This document shows, one piece after another, positions 1 to 8,513 of a DNA stretch of 64,000 nt. Where the stretch lies: contig NZ_BANX01000017.1 in assembly GCF_000334455.1 (NCBI RefSeq), positions 32,305 through 96,304 on the forward strand. The letters run 5' to 3'. The notes below the pieces were generated by a model that ran no database searches, was not told the DNA's origin, and was given only the letters and a program-made list of their open reading frames with translations. A program made the translations under genes and the position numbers. Numbering within the stretch: position 1 is the stretch's first letter; each line of letters starts with the position of its first letter. This stretch comes from Gordonia soli NBRC 108243 (GTDB lineage: Bacteria; Actinomycetota; Actinomycetes; Mycobacteriales; Mycobacteriaceae).

Positions 1-1
1 A

Positions 2-311
2 CATGCCTGACCGTCGCTGCCTGGGCTTGTTCCAGCGCGGTGCCCTGAGCTGCGCGGACGTAGGATCCGAGCCGTCCGCGGGTCTCGATGACCCCGGCGC
101 TCTCCAGCTCTCGATAGCTCTTCGCCACCGTGTTCGCGGCCAGCCCCAGACTCACCGCGAGTCGGCGCACCGTCGGCAGGCGTTCTCCCACGATCAGGTC
201 GCCGTCGGCGATCGCGGCGATCACCCCGGCCCGGAGCTGCTCGAACGGTGCCGTCGTGGACTCGTGATCGATGGTCAACAGCCGCGCGAGGTCGACCGGC
301 TCGGCGCTCAC
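2..311 (-). CDS. GntR-family transcriptional regulator, YtrA-like (3' end beyond window)
   Basis: The reading begins at GTG 311 and runs off the left edge after about 103 residues. It contains a winged helix of the GntR type: a segment reading [20 protein letters not shown], followed by [20 protein letters not shown], the usual recognition helix and wing. The short spacing before the helix-turn-helix resembles the small YtrA subfamily, but the C-terminus is not visible. Its GTG overlaps the TGA of arcA (GTGA), so the two are almost certainly co-transcribed. It may regulate arcA or respond to the same signal, which is inference. Confidence 0.8.
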   Translation of the reverse strand, partial: MSAEPVDLARLLTIDHESTTAPFEQLRAGVIAAIADGDLIVGERLPTVRRLAVSLGLAANTVAKSYRELESAGVIETRGRLGSYVRAAQGTALEQAQAATVRH

Positions 312-1585
312 GACGCGTCCCTCGCCACCGGACACGACATACATCGCGGACCACCGCGGCCCGATCCCAGTTCACGCCCTTCGATCTCCAGTACCTCGAT
401 GCCGGAGTCGGCGAGGCGCCGATTGGTCTCGACGTTGCGGTTGTAGGAGACCACGACGCCGGGTTCCACTGCGAGCGTGTTGTTCCCGTCGTCCCACTGC
501 TCACGCTCGGCGGTCACCGGATCGAGTCCGGTGTCGATGACCCGGAGCTTCGCGATGCCCATCGCATCGGCTGCGGCATCGACGAAAGGTCGGGCACCGG
601 TGACGCTGACCTCTCCGTGATCCACGCGCAATGTGAAGGCAGACATGGTGTCCCGGATGTTGGGGTACATCACGACGGCATCTGTGTCGACCATCGTGCA
701 GACCGTGTCGAGGTGCATGAACGCTCGAGCCTGTTCGATCGGGACGGCCAGCACCGTGTGCGCCAGGCCATCGTCGAACAGGCTGCGCGCCAACGCCTCC
801 GCTCCTGCGGGTGTGGTCCGCTCCCCCACCCCGACGGCGACGACACCTGGCGCGAGCAGCAAGACGTCGCCGCCCTCGACCGGCGCCACGCGCGACTCGT
901 AGGCACGCCGGGACCCGGCGAAGCGAGGATGGTGCGCATAGATGAGGTCGGTCAGCGAGGTCTCCCTGGCCCGCGCCGGCAGCGCGAGCGAGGTGATGGC
1001 GAACCGCGGACCGATCCAGAACGAACTGTCGCGGGTGAACAGGAGATTGGGCAGCGGGTCGATCGCGAACTCGGGTCCGTGGTGCATGCGTCGGACCAGG
1101 GACGAGGTGGCTGCGGCCGGCGTCTCCGGGAGTTCGTCGAACGTCATACCCGCGGTCAGCACGTGGGCCAGATCGGCCGGCGCCAGGTCACGGAGATGAC
1201 CGGCCAATTCCTCGGCGAGGTGCGCGCCCAGACGTCGGGCCGACACCGCCGCCGCGATCCCCTGGATCCGGGCCGCCCCGGAGGCGGCGATGGTCTCGCG
1301 CAACAGATCGCCGAGCAGCAGTACCTCGACGCCGCGCGATCGCAGCACGTCCGCGAACTCGTCGTGCTCCTCCTGCGCGCGATCGACCCACGGCAGGCCG
1401 TCGAACAGCAACTGATCATTGTTGCGAGGCGTCAGCCGACGCAGTTCGTCTCCAGGCCGGTGCAGCAGGACCGTCCGCAACCGGCCGACCTCACTGGTGT
1501 TCCCGACACCTGCGGTCGCAGCCGTCGGGACGTCCACGGGCGCGGCATCCCCCGCGACGATCGGGACCACCGGGTCGGCACTCAT
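308..1585 (-). CDS. arcA: Arginine deiminase
   Basis: This 425-residue protein hydrolyses L-arginine to citrulline and ammonia in the cytoplasm, the first step of the arginine deiminase pathway. It carries the family motifs: [14 protein letters not shown] near the N-terminus, [12 protein letters not shown] in the middle, [19 protein letters not shown] with the catalytic His, and the C-terminal RCMSCPV containing the nucleophilic Cys. Length is normal for ArcA (about 400-420). Start is ATG 1585. No arcB, arcC or arcD is adjacent, so it may serve nitrogen supply or acid tolerance rather than full fermentation. It is followed by an overlapping GntR gene. Confidence 0.95.
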   Translation of the reverse strand: MSADPVVPIVAGDAAPVDVPTAATAGVGNTSEVGRLRTVLLHRPGDELRRLTPRNNDQLLFDGLPWVDRAQEEHDEFADVLRSRGVEVLLLGDLLRETIAASGAARIQGIAAAVSARRLGAHLAEELAGHLRDLAPADLAHVLTAGMTFDELPETPAAATSSLVRRMHHGPEFAIDPLPNLLFTRDSSFWIGPRFAITSLALPARARETSLTDLIYAHHPRFAGSRRAYESRVAPVEGGDVLLLAPGVVAVGVGERTTPAGAEALARSLFDDGLAHTVLAVPIEQARAFMHLDTVCTMVDTDAVVMYPNIRDTMSAFTLRVDHGEVSVTGARPFVDAAADAMGIAKLRVIDTGLDPVTAEREQWDDGNNTLAVEPGVVVSYNRNVETNRRLADSGIEVLEIEGRELGSGRGGPRCMSCPVARDAS

Positions 1586-1666
1586 CGCCCCACCGTAGAT
1601 CGTCGCGCGTGAGATCGCCGGGCACTGAGCCGACTCCGTCGAGACCGGAGCGGTGGGAGTCGACGA

Positions 1667-2905
1667 TCAGGCGTCGCCGTCGGACAACCGTGGGGCACGG
1701 CCCACCGCTGCCGGGGCGGTCTCCCTGGCGAACACCCACAACAGCGCGGCGACCGCCGCCACCGCACCGGTGAGCAGGAAGGCAGGGCCGAAACCGAAGG
1801 TGGCCGCGATGTATCCGACGACGACCGGACCGGAGACGGCACCGAGATCCGACGCCATGCCGTAGGCGGCCAGGGCCGACCCACCCTGGGGGCGGTCACC
1901 GAGGACGTCGGCGAGCGCGGCTTGGTGAGTGGGAGCGAACAGCCCCGATCCGAGACCTGCGGCGACCGACAGGCCGAAGACCACCAGCAACCCGGGCGAG
2001 TATCCCAACCCCGCGGTGGCGGCCGCGGTGATGACCAGCCCGGGGAGGACCACCGGCCGGCGGCCGAGCCGGTCGGAGAGCCGCCCCGCCCCCAGGATCG
2101 CGGCGACGTTGCCGACGGCGAACATCGCCAACGCCACCCCGGCCATCGACGGACTCGCTGCCAACGCATCGGTGACGAACAGCGGCACCACCGCCACGCG
2201 CACACCGAAGGACGCCCAGCCCTGCGCGAAGTTGGATGCCAGAATCGCACGGTAGGCGCTGTCGCGCAGCGCCTCCCGCAGGGTCATCACCTCGCCGGTG
2301 CCGCGTGCGGTCAGGTCACCGACCCGTGCGCCGCGGAGGGCGACGGCCACCACGGCCGACGCCACCAGCAGCGCGATGGAGTAGACGACGAACGGCATCC
2401 GGAGGCCGAATCCGACGAGCGCGCCACCGATCAGCGGTCCGGTGATGTTGCCGATCAGGAATCCGGCCGAGAAGTACCCCGACACCCGGCCGCGCAGGTC
2501 CGGTGGCGACATCCGGATGAGCAACGCCATCGCCGACACGGTGAACATCGTCGAGCCGATGCCGCCGGCTGCGCGGAAGACCAGCAACTGCCAGTACGTC
2601 TGCGCGAATGCGCAGGCCAGGGTGCTGGCCGAGACGATGGCGAGACCCGCGAGGTAGATGCGCCGTTCACCGAGCTTTGTGATCAGCCGCCCGGTGGCCG
2701 GCGCGAACACCAGGCGCATCACCGCGAATGCGGAGATGACCGCCGATGCAGCGGTGATCCCGACGTCGAAGCTGCGGGCGAAGGCCGGCAGCGCGGGTGC
2801 GATCAGTCCGTATCCGAGGGCGATCACCACGTTGGCGACGAGGAGCACCCAGATGCCGCTCGGGATGCCGGCCCGACGGCCCGCGAAGGGTTCCGGCGCG
2901 GTCAC
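1667..2905 (-). CDS. MFS transporter
   Basis: This 412-residue integral membrane protein has the twelve hydrophobic segments of the major facilitator superfamily. A GRLITKLGERR stretch follows the second to third helix (the family loop motif), and a second copy, GRLSDRLGRRP, starts the C-terminal half. Start is GTG 2905, overlapping the stop of the patatin gene upstream (GTGA), so the two form an operon. Helix content suits a drug or metabolite exporter, but the substrate cannot be read from sequence. The last about 20 residues (APAAVGRAPRLSDGDA) are a hydrophilic tail. Confidence 0.9.
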   Translation of the reverse strand: MTAPEPFAGRRAGIPSGIWVLLVANVVIALGYGLIAPALPAFARSFDVGITAASAVISAFAVMRLVFAPATGRLITKLGERRIYLAGLAIVSASTLACAFAQTYWQLLVFRAAGGIGSTMFTVSAMALLIRMSPPDLRGRVSGYFSAGFLIGNITGPLIGGALVGFGLRMPFVVYSIALLVASAVVAVALRGARVGDLTARGTGEVMTLREALRDSAYRAILASNFAQGWASFGVRVAVVPLFVTDALAASPSMAGVALAMFAVGNVAAILGAGRLSDRLGRRPVVLPGLVITAAATAGLGYSPGLLVVFGLSVAAGLGSGLFAPTHQAALADVLGDRPQGGSALAAYGMASDLGAVSGPVVVGYIAATFGFGPAFLLTGAVAAVAALLWVFARETAPAAVGRAPRLSDGDA

Positions 2906-3840
2906 GCAGCAGGCTCGGGCAGTTGGTCGAGGGCCGTCGCGGTCAGCGACCGGCCGAGCTCGATCATCTCGCTCGCCTTGTGGAAATCCATCGTGCGCAC
3001 CGACTTCCGCGGCACCCGGATCAGCACGTCGGGCGGGTACCCGGCCACCTGATAGCGGGTCAACGCGACCTGCATGATGTCCAGCGACCGGCTGAGCACC
3101 TCGATCCGGCCCATCCTGGTGGGCCCCTCGGAGTCCTCTGCTTCGTCGGACTCACCCGCCGCGTGCACGTCGAGACCGAACCGGTCGCGGACGGTCCGTA
3201 CGAACTCGCTGTCGAGCAGCGGGGCGGCGTTGCGTCGCAGTAGTCCGCGGGTCCGCGGCTCACGGGTGGCACCTTCGTCCGGGCCGCCGTCGGCACCGAG
3301 CACCACACCGATGGTGACGTCACTGGCCACCGCGGACGTCGGCGCGACGGGGAGCGGATCGAGGATGCCGCCGTCGCCGAGGAGCCGCCCCTCGTACTCG
3401 TGGGGGCTGATGACACCGGGGATGGCGATGGAGGCCCGGATCGCGTCGATGAGACTGCCCCGCTGGAACCAGACCGAACGGCCGGCGTTGAGGTCGGTGG
3501 CGACCGCGGTGAACGGCGCCGCAAGATCCTCGATCACGGTGTCGCCGAGTATCTCCCGCACGCGGGTGAGAATTCGCTCGGCACCGATGACACCCGGCTT
3601 GGACAACGAGACGTCCATCAACCGCACCACGTCGAGCTGCGAGAGTCCGCCGATCCAGTCGACATAGTCGTCCAGGCGACCGGCGCAGTGCAGCCCGCCG
3701 ACCAGTGCCCCCATCGAGGACCCGGCAACGGTGACGATCTCGAACCCGCGGTCGGTGAGTTCGTGGATCGCCCCGATGTGGGCGTAACCGCGTGCCCCAC
3801 CGCTGCCGAGGGCGAGCGCTACGCGGGTGGGTCGAGCCAT
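2902..3840 (-). CDS. Patatin-like phospholipase, RssA/NTE family
   Basis: The 312-residue protein has the patatin fold signature: glycine-rich oxyanion loop LGSGGARGYAHIG (residues 11-23), nucleophile elbow GSSMG (40-44, Ser42) and the catalytic aspartate in GDGGILDPLPV. This predicts a Ser-Asp dyad lipid acyl hydrolase acting on phospholipids or lysophospholipids. Start is ATG 3840. It overlaps the following MFS gene by four bases. Upstream lies a tandem-repeat intergenic region. Substrate and regulation are unknown. Confidence 0.9.
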   Translation of the reverse strand: MARPTRVALALGSGGARGYAHIGAIHELTDRGFEIVTVAGSSMGALVGGLHCAGRLDDYVDWIGGLSQLDVVRLMDVSLSKPGVIGAERILTRVREILGDTVIEDLAAPFTAVATDLNAGRSVWFQRGSLIDAIRASIAIPGVISPHEYEGRLLGDGGILDPLPVAPTSAVASDVTIGVVLGADGGPDEGATREPRTRGLLRRNAAPLLDSEFVRTVRDRFGLDVHAAGESDEAEDSEGPTRMGRIEVLSRSLDIMQVALTRYQVAGYPPDVLIRVPRKSVRTMDFHKASEMIELGRSLTATALDQLPEPAA

Positions 3841-3889
3841 GCCCTCACCCTAGTCGTGGCCGGTGGGCGGCCCGGACGTGCCGTCGCAC

Positions 3890-3995
3890 CGTCGACCGTG
3901 CGCTCCGACTCGTCGACCGTGCGCCGCAACCCGTCGATCGTGCGCTCCAGTCTGTCGATCGTGCGCTCTGACCCGTCGACCGTGCGCCCCTCCCC
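3890..3995. repeat. Five-copy 21-bp tandem repeat
   Basis: Copies begin at 3891, 3912, 3933, 3954 and 3975, each starting GTCGAYCGTGCGC and followed by eight variable bases. It fills the gap between the divergent patatin and VOC genes. The period is seven codons; on the minus strand the units would read R-T-V/I-D plus three variable residues. No gene is called here because such a frame would overlap both neighbours' starts. Confidence 0.85.
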
Positions 3996-4066
3996 CCCGA
4001 CCGATGAGAAACGCGCCTCGCCCGGGTCGACATCTGTGACCGTCACACCGACCCAAGGAGTCCCCG

Positions 4067-4543
4067 ATGCCGACGCCGACGACACCGCTGATCACCCCTC
4101 ATCTCTGGTACACCGAGGACCTGTTCGCGGCCATCGACTTCTACACTGCGATCTTCCCCGACTCCTCGGTCTCCTACCGCGAGACCCTGGGCCCCGACAT
4201 CAGAACCGCGGAGTTCACGCTCGGCGGTCAGCGCATCATCGCGGTCGAGGCCGCTCGCGCCGACTTCGGCTTCACCGACGTCTTCTCGTTCATGGTCCAC
4301 TGCGCCGACCAGGACGAGGTGGATCGCTACTGGGACCGGCTGCTCGCCGACGGCGGATCGCCCCAGCAGTGCGGTTGGCTGATCGATCGCTTCGGGCTGC
4401 GGTGGCAGGTGGTACCCGACCGTCTCTTCGAGTTGCAACACGACCCGGATCCGAAGCGCTCTGCTGCAGCCATGGGCGCGATGATGCAGATGGTCAAACT
4501 CGACATCGCCGAACTGGAGTCGGCGGCCGACGCCGCGAAATGA
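4067..4543 (+). CDS. VOC-family protein, PhnB-like
   Basis: This 158-residue protein opens with ITPHLWYTEDLFAAIDFYTAIFPDS, the beta-alpha signature of PhnB-like vicinal oxygen chelate proteins (older name 3-demethylubiquinone-9 methyltransferase-like). It continues with GGQRIIAVEA, VHCADQDEVDRYWDRLL and SPQQCGWLIDRFGLRWQVVP, all typical of the family. The ATG at 4067 is preceded by AAGGAG at 4055-4060. The fold binds metal or small ligands, but the reaction is not predictable. It is convergent with soxR with only nine bases between. Confidence 0.85.
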   Translation: MPTPTTPLITPHLWYTEDLFAAIDFYTAIFPDSSVSYRETLGPDIRTAEFTLGGQRIIAVEAARADFGFTDVFSFMVHCADQDEVDRYWDRLLADGGSPQQCGWLIDRFGLRWQVVPDRLFELQHDPDPKRSAAAMGAMMQMVKLDIAELESAADAAK

Positions 4544-4552
4544 GCCCGCGGC

Positions 4553-5005
4553 TCACGACGCTCCACCCATCAGGCGACGAGGTCCGGGTCCGAGGCTGTT
4601 GAGTTCGTCGCCGGGGTTCAGCAGATGACAGGCGCCCAGCGACAGACAACCGCAGCCGACACAGGAACCTATCAGGTCGCGCATGTTCTCCAGCAGCGCG
4701 ATGCGGTTGTTGATGTCGGAGATCCACCGCTTGGACGCCTTCTCCCACATGGACTTCGGCGGGGACTCGTGATCGCCGAGCTCGGCGAGGACGTCGGCGA
4801 TCACCGACAGCGGTATGCCTGCGGCCTGCGATGCCCGGATGAACGCCACCCGACGCAGCATGGCGCGGTGGAAGCGGCGCTGGTTGCCCGACGTCCGGTG
4901 GCTGAAGATCAGCCCCTTCTCCTCGTAGAACCGCACCGCCGAAGGAGCGATCCCGGCACGTTGGGCCAACTGCCCCACCGACATCTCGAGCTTCTTGGGC
5001 GTCAT
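4553..5005 (-). CDS. soxR: Redox-sensitive MerR-family activator SoxR
   Basis: From ATG 5005 the protein has 150 residues. The N-terminal MerR helix-turn-helix reads SVGQLAQRAGIAPSAVRFYEEKGL, followed by a dimerisation helix and the four-cysteine [2Fe-2S] cluster motif C115-x2-C118-x-C120-x5-C126, diagnostic of SoxR. SoxR senses redox-cycling compounds through the cluster and activates promoters by DNA distortion. It is divergent from an FMN reductase/MFS operon 52 bases away, a likely target. A longer start at 5065 would overlap that operon, so the inner ATG is preferred; ATG 5017 is also possible. Confidence 0.92.
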   Translation of the reverse strand: MTPKKLEMSVGQLAQRAGIAPSAVRFYEEKGLIFSHRTSGNQRRFHRAMLRRVAFIRASQAAGIPLSVIADVLAELGDHESPPKSMWEKASKRWISDINNRIALLENMRDLIGSCVGCGCLSLGACHLLNPGDELNSLGPGPRRLMGGAS

Positions 5006-5017
5006 GGCGACGAGCAT

Positions 5018-5041
5018 ACTTGACTTGAAGCTCACTTGAAG
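5018..5041. promoter_or_regulatory. Candidate SoxR operator between soxR and the reductase-MFS operon
   Basis: The short divergent intergenic region holds three ACTTG words at 5018, 5023 and 5034; the last two extend to ACTTGAAG. SoxR boxes contain CTTGA half-sites, but a full dyad is not evident here. The assignment rests on position plus half-site similarity. Confidence 0.4.
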
Positions 5042-5057
5042 TTGAAGGCTGTTCGCC

Positions 5058-5663
5058 ATGGACATCCCAGAGCGTTACGTCGTCATCATCGCCAGCACGC
5101 GCGACGGTCGGATCGGCCCGACCGTCGCCCGCTGGTTTCTCGAGCAGATCGGCACACCACCACCCGAGGTGTCGATCGACGTACTCGACCTCCGGCACGC
5201 AAACGACCGCGCAGCGGCCACGCTGCTCGATCGCGCGGACGGATTCGTGATCGTCACACCGGAGTACAACCACAGCTACCCCGCGCCGCTCAAGGACTTC
5301 CTCGACGCCCACCGTGACGAATGGCGTTTCAAGCCGGCCACCTTCGTCAGCTACGGCGCGATGTCGGGCGGCATCCGGGCCGTCGAACACCTGCGCACCG
5401 TCCTCGCCGAGCTGTACATGACCGGCACCCGGAACACCGTTGTGCTGCAGCACCCCTGGGACCACGTGATCGACGGGACATTGGATCTGTCGCGCGGCGC
5501 GGGCGACGACACGAGAACCTTCGACAGGGCCGGACGGGCCGCGGCGGCACGCGAGTCGGCACTCGCGGCCTTCGGCGAACTCCGCTGGTGGGCAGTCGCA
5601 CTCGCCGCCGCCCGTCGAGATCTCGGCACCTCGGGGACGATCGAGCTGGCGGAGATCGCGTGA
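5058..5663 (+). CDS. NADPH-dependent FMN reductase family protein
   Basis: The 201-residue flavodoxin-fold protein begins YVVIIASTRDGRIGPTVARW, matching the FMN phosphate-binding loop of the NADPH-dependent FMN/quinone reductase family. It contains VIVTPEYNHSYPAPLKDFLD, the second flavin loop, and FVSYGAMSGGIRAVEHLR. Such enzymes reduce FMN, quinones, azo dyes or chromate with NAD(P)H. It is translationally coupled to the MFS exporter (GTGA overlap) and divergent from soxR. Together they suggest a redox-cycling-compound defence unit that reduces and then exports the compound; this is inference. Confidence 0.88.
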   Translation: MDIPERYVVIIASTRDGRIGPTVARWFLEQIGTPPPEVSIDVLDLRHANDRAAATLLDRADGFVIVTPEYNHSYPAPLKDFLDAHRDEWRFKPATFVSYGAMSGGIRAVEHLRTVLAELYMTGTRNTVVLQHPWDHVIDGTLDLSRGAGDDTRTFDRAGRAAAARESALAAFGELRWWAVALAAARRDLGTSGTIELAEIA

Positions 5664-7264
5664 GACTCGATGCCGCCAGCCGACGTATCGGCTTGATCCT
5701 GATCGTCGCGACGCTGATGGTGATGCTCGACCTCACCGTGGTCACCGTCGCCCTCCCCCACCTCACCGCCGAATTCGACGCCTCGTTGTCGACCGTCCAA
5801 TGGGTCACCACCGCGTACACCCTCGCGCTGATCGCGGTGATGCCGCTGTCGGCGTGGTCATCTGCACGCTTCGGTGCACGCCAGGTCTACGGAACCGCTC
5901 TGGCGGTCTTCGTCCTCGGGTCGTTCCTGGCCGCGGTGTCCTGGGACATCGGCAGCCTGATCGCCTTTCGGGCGGTGCAGGGACTCGGCGGCGGGATGCT
6001 GCAGCCGGTCGGCATGGCCATCGCACTGCAGGCGGTCCCGGAATCGTTGCGTGGACGCATGATGGCGCTGCTCGGCGTCCCCGTTCTGATAGGCCCGGTG
6101 GTCGGACCGATCCTCGGCGGCGCGCTGATCGACCACGCGAGTTGGCGGGTCGTGTTCGCGCTCAACGTCCCCCTGGGCCTGGCGGCGCTGGCCTTCATCC
6201 GCCGCCACCTCCCGGCCAGTAAGCCACAGGGCGCGACCCGCATCGACATCCCGTCCATGCTGGCCCTCTCTCCCGGCGGCGCCTTCGTCGTCTTCGGACT
6301 CGCGCGAGCCGGCGACACCGGCGGACTGCTGGAGAGCTCGATCCTCGTACCGATCGGCGTGGGGCTCATGCTGCTCGGCTGGTTCGCGATGCGTTCCCTG
6401 CGGTCGGCGACCCCGGTACTGAATCTCCGACTGCTGGCGACGCCACAGCTGCGCGGCGGGGTGGTGACCCTGCTGTTCTTCTCCGGCGCGTACTTCGGCT
6501 CGATGATCATCCTGCCCATCTACGTGCAGGCGGTCCGCGGCGACGACGCCACCACCGCGGGTGCGCTGTATCTGCTGCCCGCGGTGGTGACCGGAGTGAC
6601 GCTGCAGATCGCCACACGGCTGGCCGACCGCGTCGGCGCACGTCGGGTGGCGGCCGTCGGAATAACCGCGTCCTTGTCGGCGATGATCACACTCGCGTCC
6701 GTACTCGGTTCCGCCACCCCGTACCCGGCGGTCGTCGGCATCCTCACCCTGCTCGGCTTCGGTGTCGGGGCGACGTTGATGCCGACCATGACGGCCGCCA
6801 CCCGAACCCTCGAGGGCCCCGACACCGCCAACGGCACCACCATCATGCTGACCACCAGTCAGCTGTCCAACGCGCTGGTCGCCGCGGTGGTGACCGCCGC
6901 GCTGGCCGGGTTCATGAACGCACGCTCGGCGGCCGTCCGTGGCAACGGGGTCGCGGGTGCGATGGCACTCGATCCGGCCGGACGGTCAGCTGCCGCAGAC
7001 GATCTGGCAGGCGCGGTGGCCGACACCTACCTCGTTGCCGCCGGACTGATGGCACTTGCCCTGGTGGCCGCGATCGTGCTGATCCCGGCGCATCGACGAT
7101 CATCGGCGGTCGGCGGGGCGGGCCGTCCACCGGCCATCAGCGATCCACCGACCGTCAGCGGTCGGCCGGACGGGCGGTCGACACTCAGTCGCGGACGACC
7201 AGCACCGGGACCGGCGACTGATGGAGCAGCTTCTGACTCGTCGACCCCAGGAGCAGCCCGGTGA
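5660..7264 (+). CDS. MFS drug exporter, DHA2 (EmrB/QacA) family
   Basis: Starting at GTG 5660 the protein has 534 residues and about 14 membrane segments. The opening LILIVATLMVMLDLTVVTVALP and FRAVQGLGGGMLQPVGMAI are DHA2 signatures of multidrug/proton antiporters. GTG overlaps the stop of the FMN reductase gene. The about 55-residue tail after the last helix (rich in Arg, Gly, Pro, Ser) lies antisense to the end of the universal stress gene for 80 bases, which is unusual and may be a late stop-codon loss. Likely SoxR-controlled. Confidence 0.9.
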   Translation: MRLDAASRRIGLILIVATLMVMLDLTVVTVALPHLTAEFDASLSTVQWVTTAYTLALIAVMPLSAWSSARFGARQVYGTALAVFVLGSFLAAVSWDIGSLIAFRAVQGLGGGMLQPVGMAIALQAVPESLRGRMMALLGVPVLIGPVVGPILGGALIDHASWRVVFALNVPLGLAALAFIRRHLPASKPQGATRIDIPSMLALSPGGAFVVFGLARAGDTGGLLESSILVPIGVGLMLLGWFAMRSLRSATPVLNLRLLATPQLRGGVVTLLFFSGAYFGSMIILPIYVQAVRGDDATTAGALYLLPAVVTGVTLQIATRLADRVGARRVAAVGITASLSAMITLASVLGSATPYPAVVGILTLLGFGVGATLMPTMTAATRTLEGPDTANGTTIMLTTSQLSNALVAAVVTAALAGFMNARSAAVRGNGVAGAMALDPAGRSAAADDLAGAVADTYLVAAGLMALALVAAIVLIPAHRRSSAVGGAGRPPAISDPPTVSGRPDGRSTLSRGRPAPGPATDGAASDSSTPGAAR

Positions 7265-8045
7265 ATCCTCCCCGGCCACGACTGCCGACGACGATCAGCT
7301 GCGCGTCCTCACCCGCCGTGTCGAGGATCGCCTTCGCGGGCTCCTCGGGCACCACCACACGCTCGACGACCACGTCCGGGAAGTCGGCGTGGTGGCCGGC
7401 GAGGCGCTCGGCGATGGCCTCGACCGCCTCCTGCGACACCCGTTCGATCTCGTCGGGGGCAACGCCGTAGCCGTGCAGCGCGTCGACGTCCAGGGGCGCC
7501 CAGGTGTGTACGGCGACCAGCTTGGTGTTGCGCACCGACGCCTGTCGGAAGGCCTCGGCGATCGCGACGTCACTGACCGGCGAGTCGTCGATGCCGACCA
7601 CCACCGGGCCGTCCCCGCCGGGGCCGGTGACCACCACGACCCGGCCGTGTGAGTGAGCCGCGACAGTGGTGCTCACCGAGCCCAGGAACAAACCCTTGAC
7701 GCTGCCGAGGCCGCGCGTGCCGAGCACGATCGCCGTGGTGTCCTTGCCGAGTTCCAACAGCACACGAGCGGCGTCACCCTCGGCGATGGAGGTGCTGATC
7801 GGTAGGTCCGGGGCGACCTCCTTGGCCACCTCGGCAGCGGCGCGGACAGCGTCCCCGGCGTCCTGCCGGATCGCATCGACCACTTCCTGCGGGATGATCA
7901 AGCCGGGTGCGTAGTTGCTCGTGCTCGCGTCGTAGACGCCGACCAGCTTCAGACCGACGCCCTCGCGCACCGCAGCATCGGCGGCGAACCGCACCGCGGC
8001 GGTCGCCGCATCCGATCCGTCGACACCCACCAGAATCGCGCTCAT
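7185..8045 (-). CDS. Universal stress protein, tandem UspA domains
   Basis: The 286-residue protein has two UspA domains of about 140 residues. Each carries the ATP-binding glycine motif: VLGTRGLGSVKGLFLGSVS in the first and VVGSRGRGGFTGLLLGSTS in the second. Each domain opens with a beta strand ending in GVDGS or GIDDS. Such tandem Usps are common in mycobacteria and respond to hypoxia or growth arrest. ATG 8045 follows a strong GAGGAGG Shine-Dalgarno. Its 3' end overlaps the convergent MFS gene. Confidence 0.93.
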   Translation of the reverse strand: MSAILVGVDGSDAATAAVRFAADAAVREGVGLKLVGVYDASTSNYAPGLIIPQEVVDAIRQDAGDAVRAAAEVAKEVAPDLPISTSIAEGDAARVLLELGKDTTAIVLGTRGLGSVKGLFLGSVSTTVAAHSHGRVVVVTGPGGDGPVVVGIDDSPVSDVAIAEAFRQASVRNTKLVAVHTWAPLDVDALHGYGVAPDEIERVSQEAVEAIAERLAGHHADFPDVVVERVVVPEEPAKAILDTAGEDAQLIVVGSRGRGGFTGLLLGSTSQKLLHQSPVPVLVVRD

Positions 8046-8175
8046 GATCCCGTGTCCTCCTCGTCTCGTCGTGCACTCTGCACACCTCCATACTGCCCTG
8101 CGCCGACGTCGGCTTCAATGAGCAAAAGGTCCCGGACACACCACTATTCGCCCTGGTGTAGGCTGGATTTCACCT

Positions 8176-8484
8176 ATGACACCACAGCAGCGACACATTC
8201 GAGACTCCCCCGAACTCCGCGACGCGGGAATCCACGCCGGGATCACCATCGGGTTCGGGATCGCGGTCCTGCTCGTCGGATTGGCGTCGTCGGACGGCCT
8301 GCGCACGGCACTCGTCCTCGCGACGCCGGCGATCATGGCTGTCGGCGCCGTCGCCGCCCTGGTGCGCACCTATCGCAACCATCGCGCCGGGGGGCGCTGG
8401 CAGATCTGGCAGGGTGCGTCGTGGTTCCTGCTCGGCACCTTCCTGGTGACGCTGATGTGGACCGCACCGATGGTCATCGTCTGA
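8176..8484 (+). CDS. Small integral membrane protein
   Basis: 102 residues with three hydrophobic segments, roughly 19-40, 46-65 and 77-99, separated by short basic loops (RTYRNHRAGGRW). I do not recognise a family. A TAGGCT at 8158-8163 could be a -10 for a near-leaderless message starting at ATG 8176. It is divergent from the universal stress gene and convergent with the kinase-like gene. Confidence 0.65.
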   Translation: MTPQQRHIRDSPELRDAGIHAGITIGFGIAVLLVGLASSDGLRTALVLATPAIMAVGAVAALVRTYRNHRAGGRWQIWQGASWFLLGTFLVTLMWTAPMVIV

Positions 8485-8513
8485 TCGACCTCCGCCCTCC
8501 CGCGCGTGAGGGC

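Noticed and set aside
3..1612. Long plus-strand open frames opposite arcA
   Set aside because: They are antisense shadows caused by high third-position GC; the minus-strand gene has all ArcA motifs.
3890..3995. CRISPR-like tandem repeat
   Set aside because: Units are contiguous 21-mers without unique spacers and no cas genes are present.
3819..4085. Minus-strand 88-codon frame spanning the 21-bp repeat with R-T-V/I-D heptads
   Set aside because: It overlaps the starts of both flanking genes and has no ribosome site; kept only as a repeat observation.
8122..8135. Possible DosR box half-site (GGGACC on the minus strand) before the universal stress gene
   Set aside because: Only one half matches the 20-bp DosR consensus; too weak to call.
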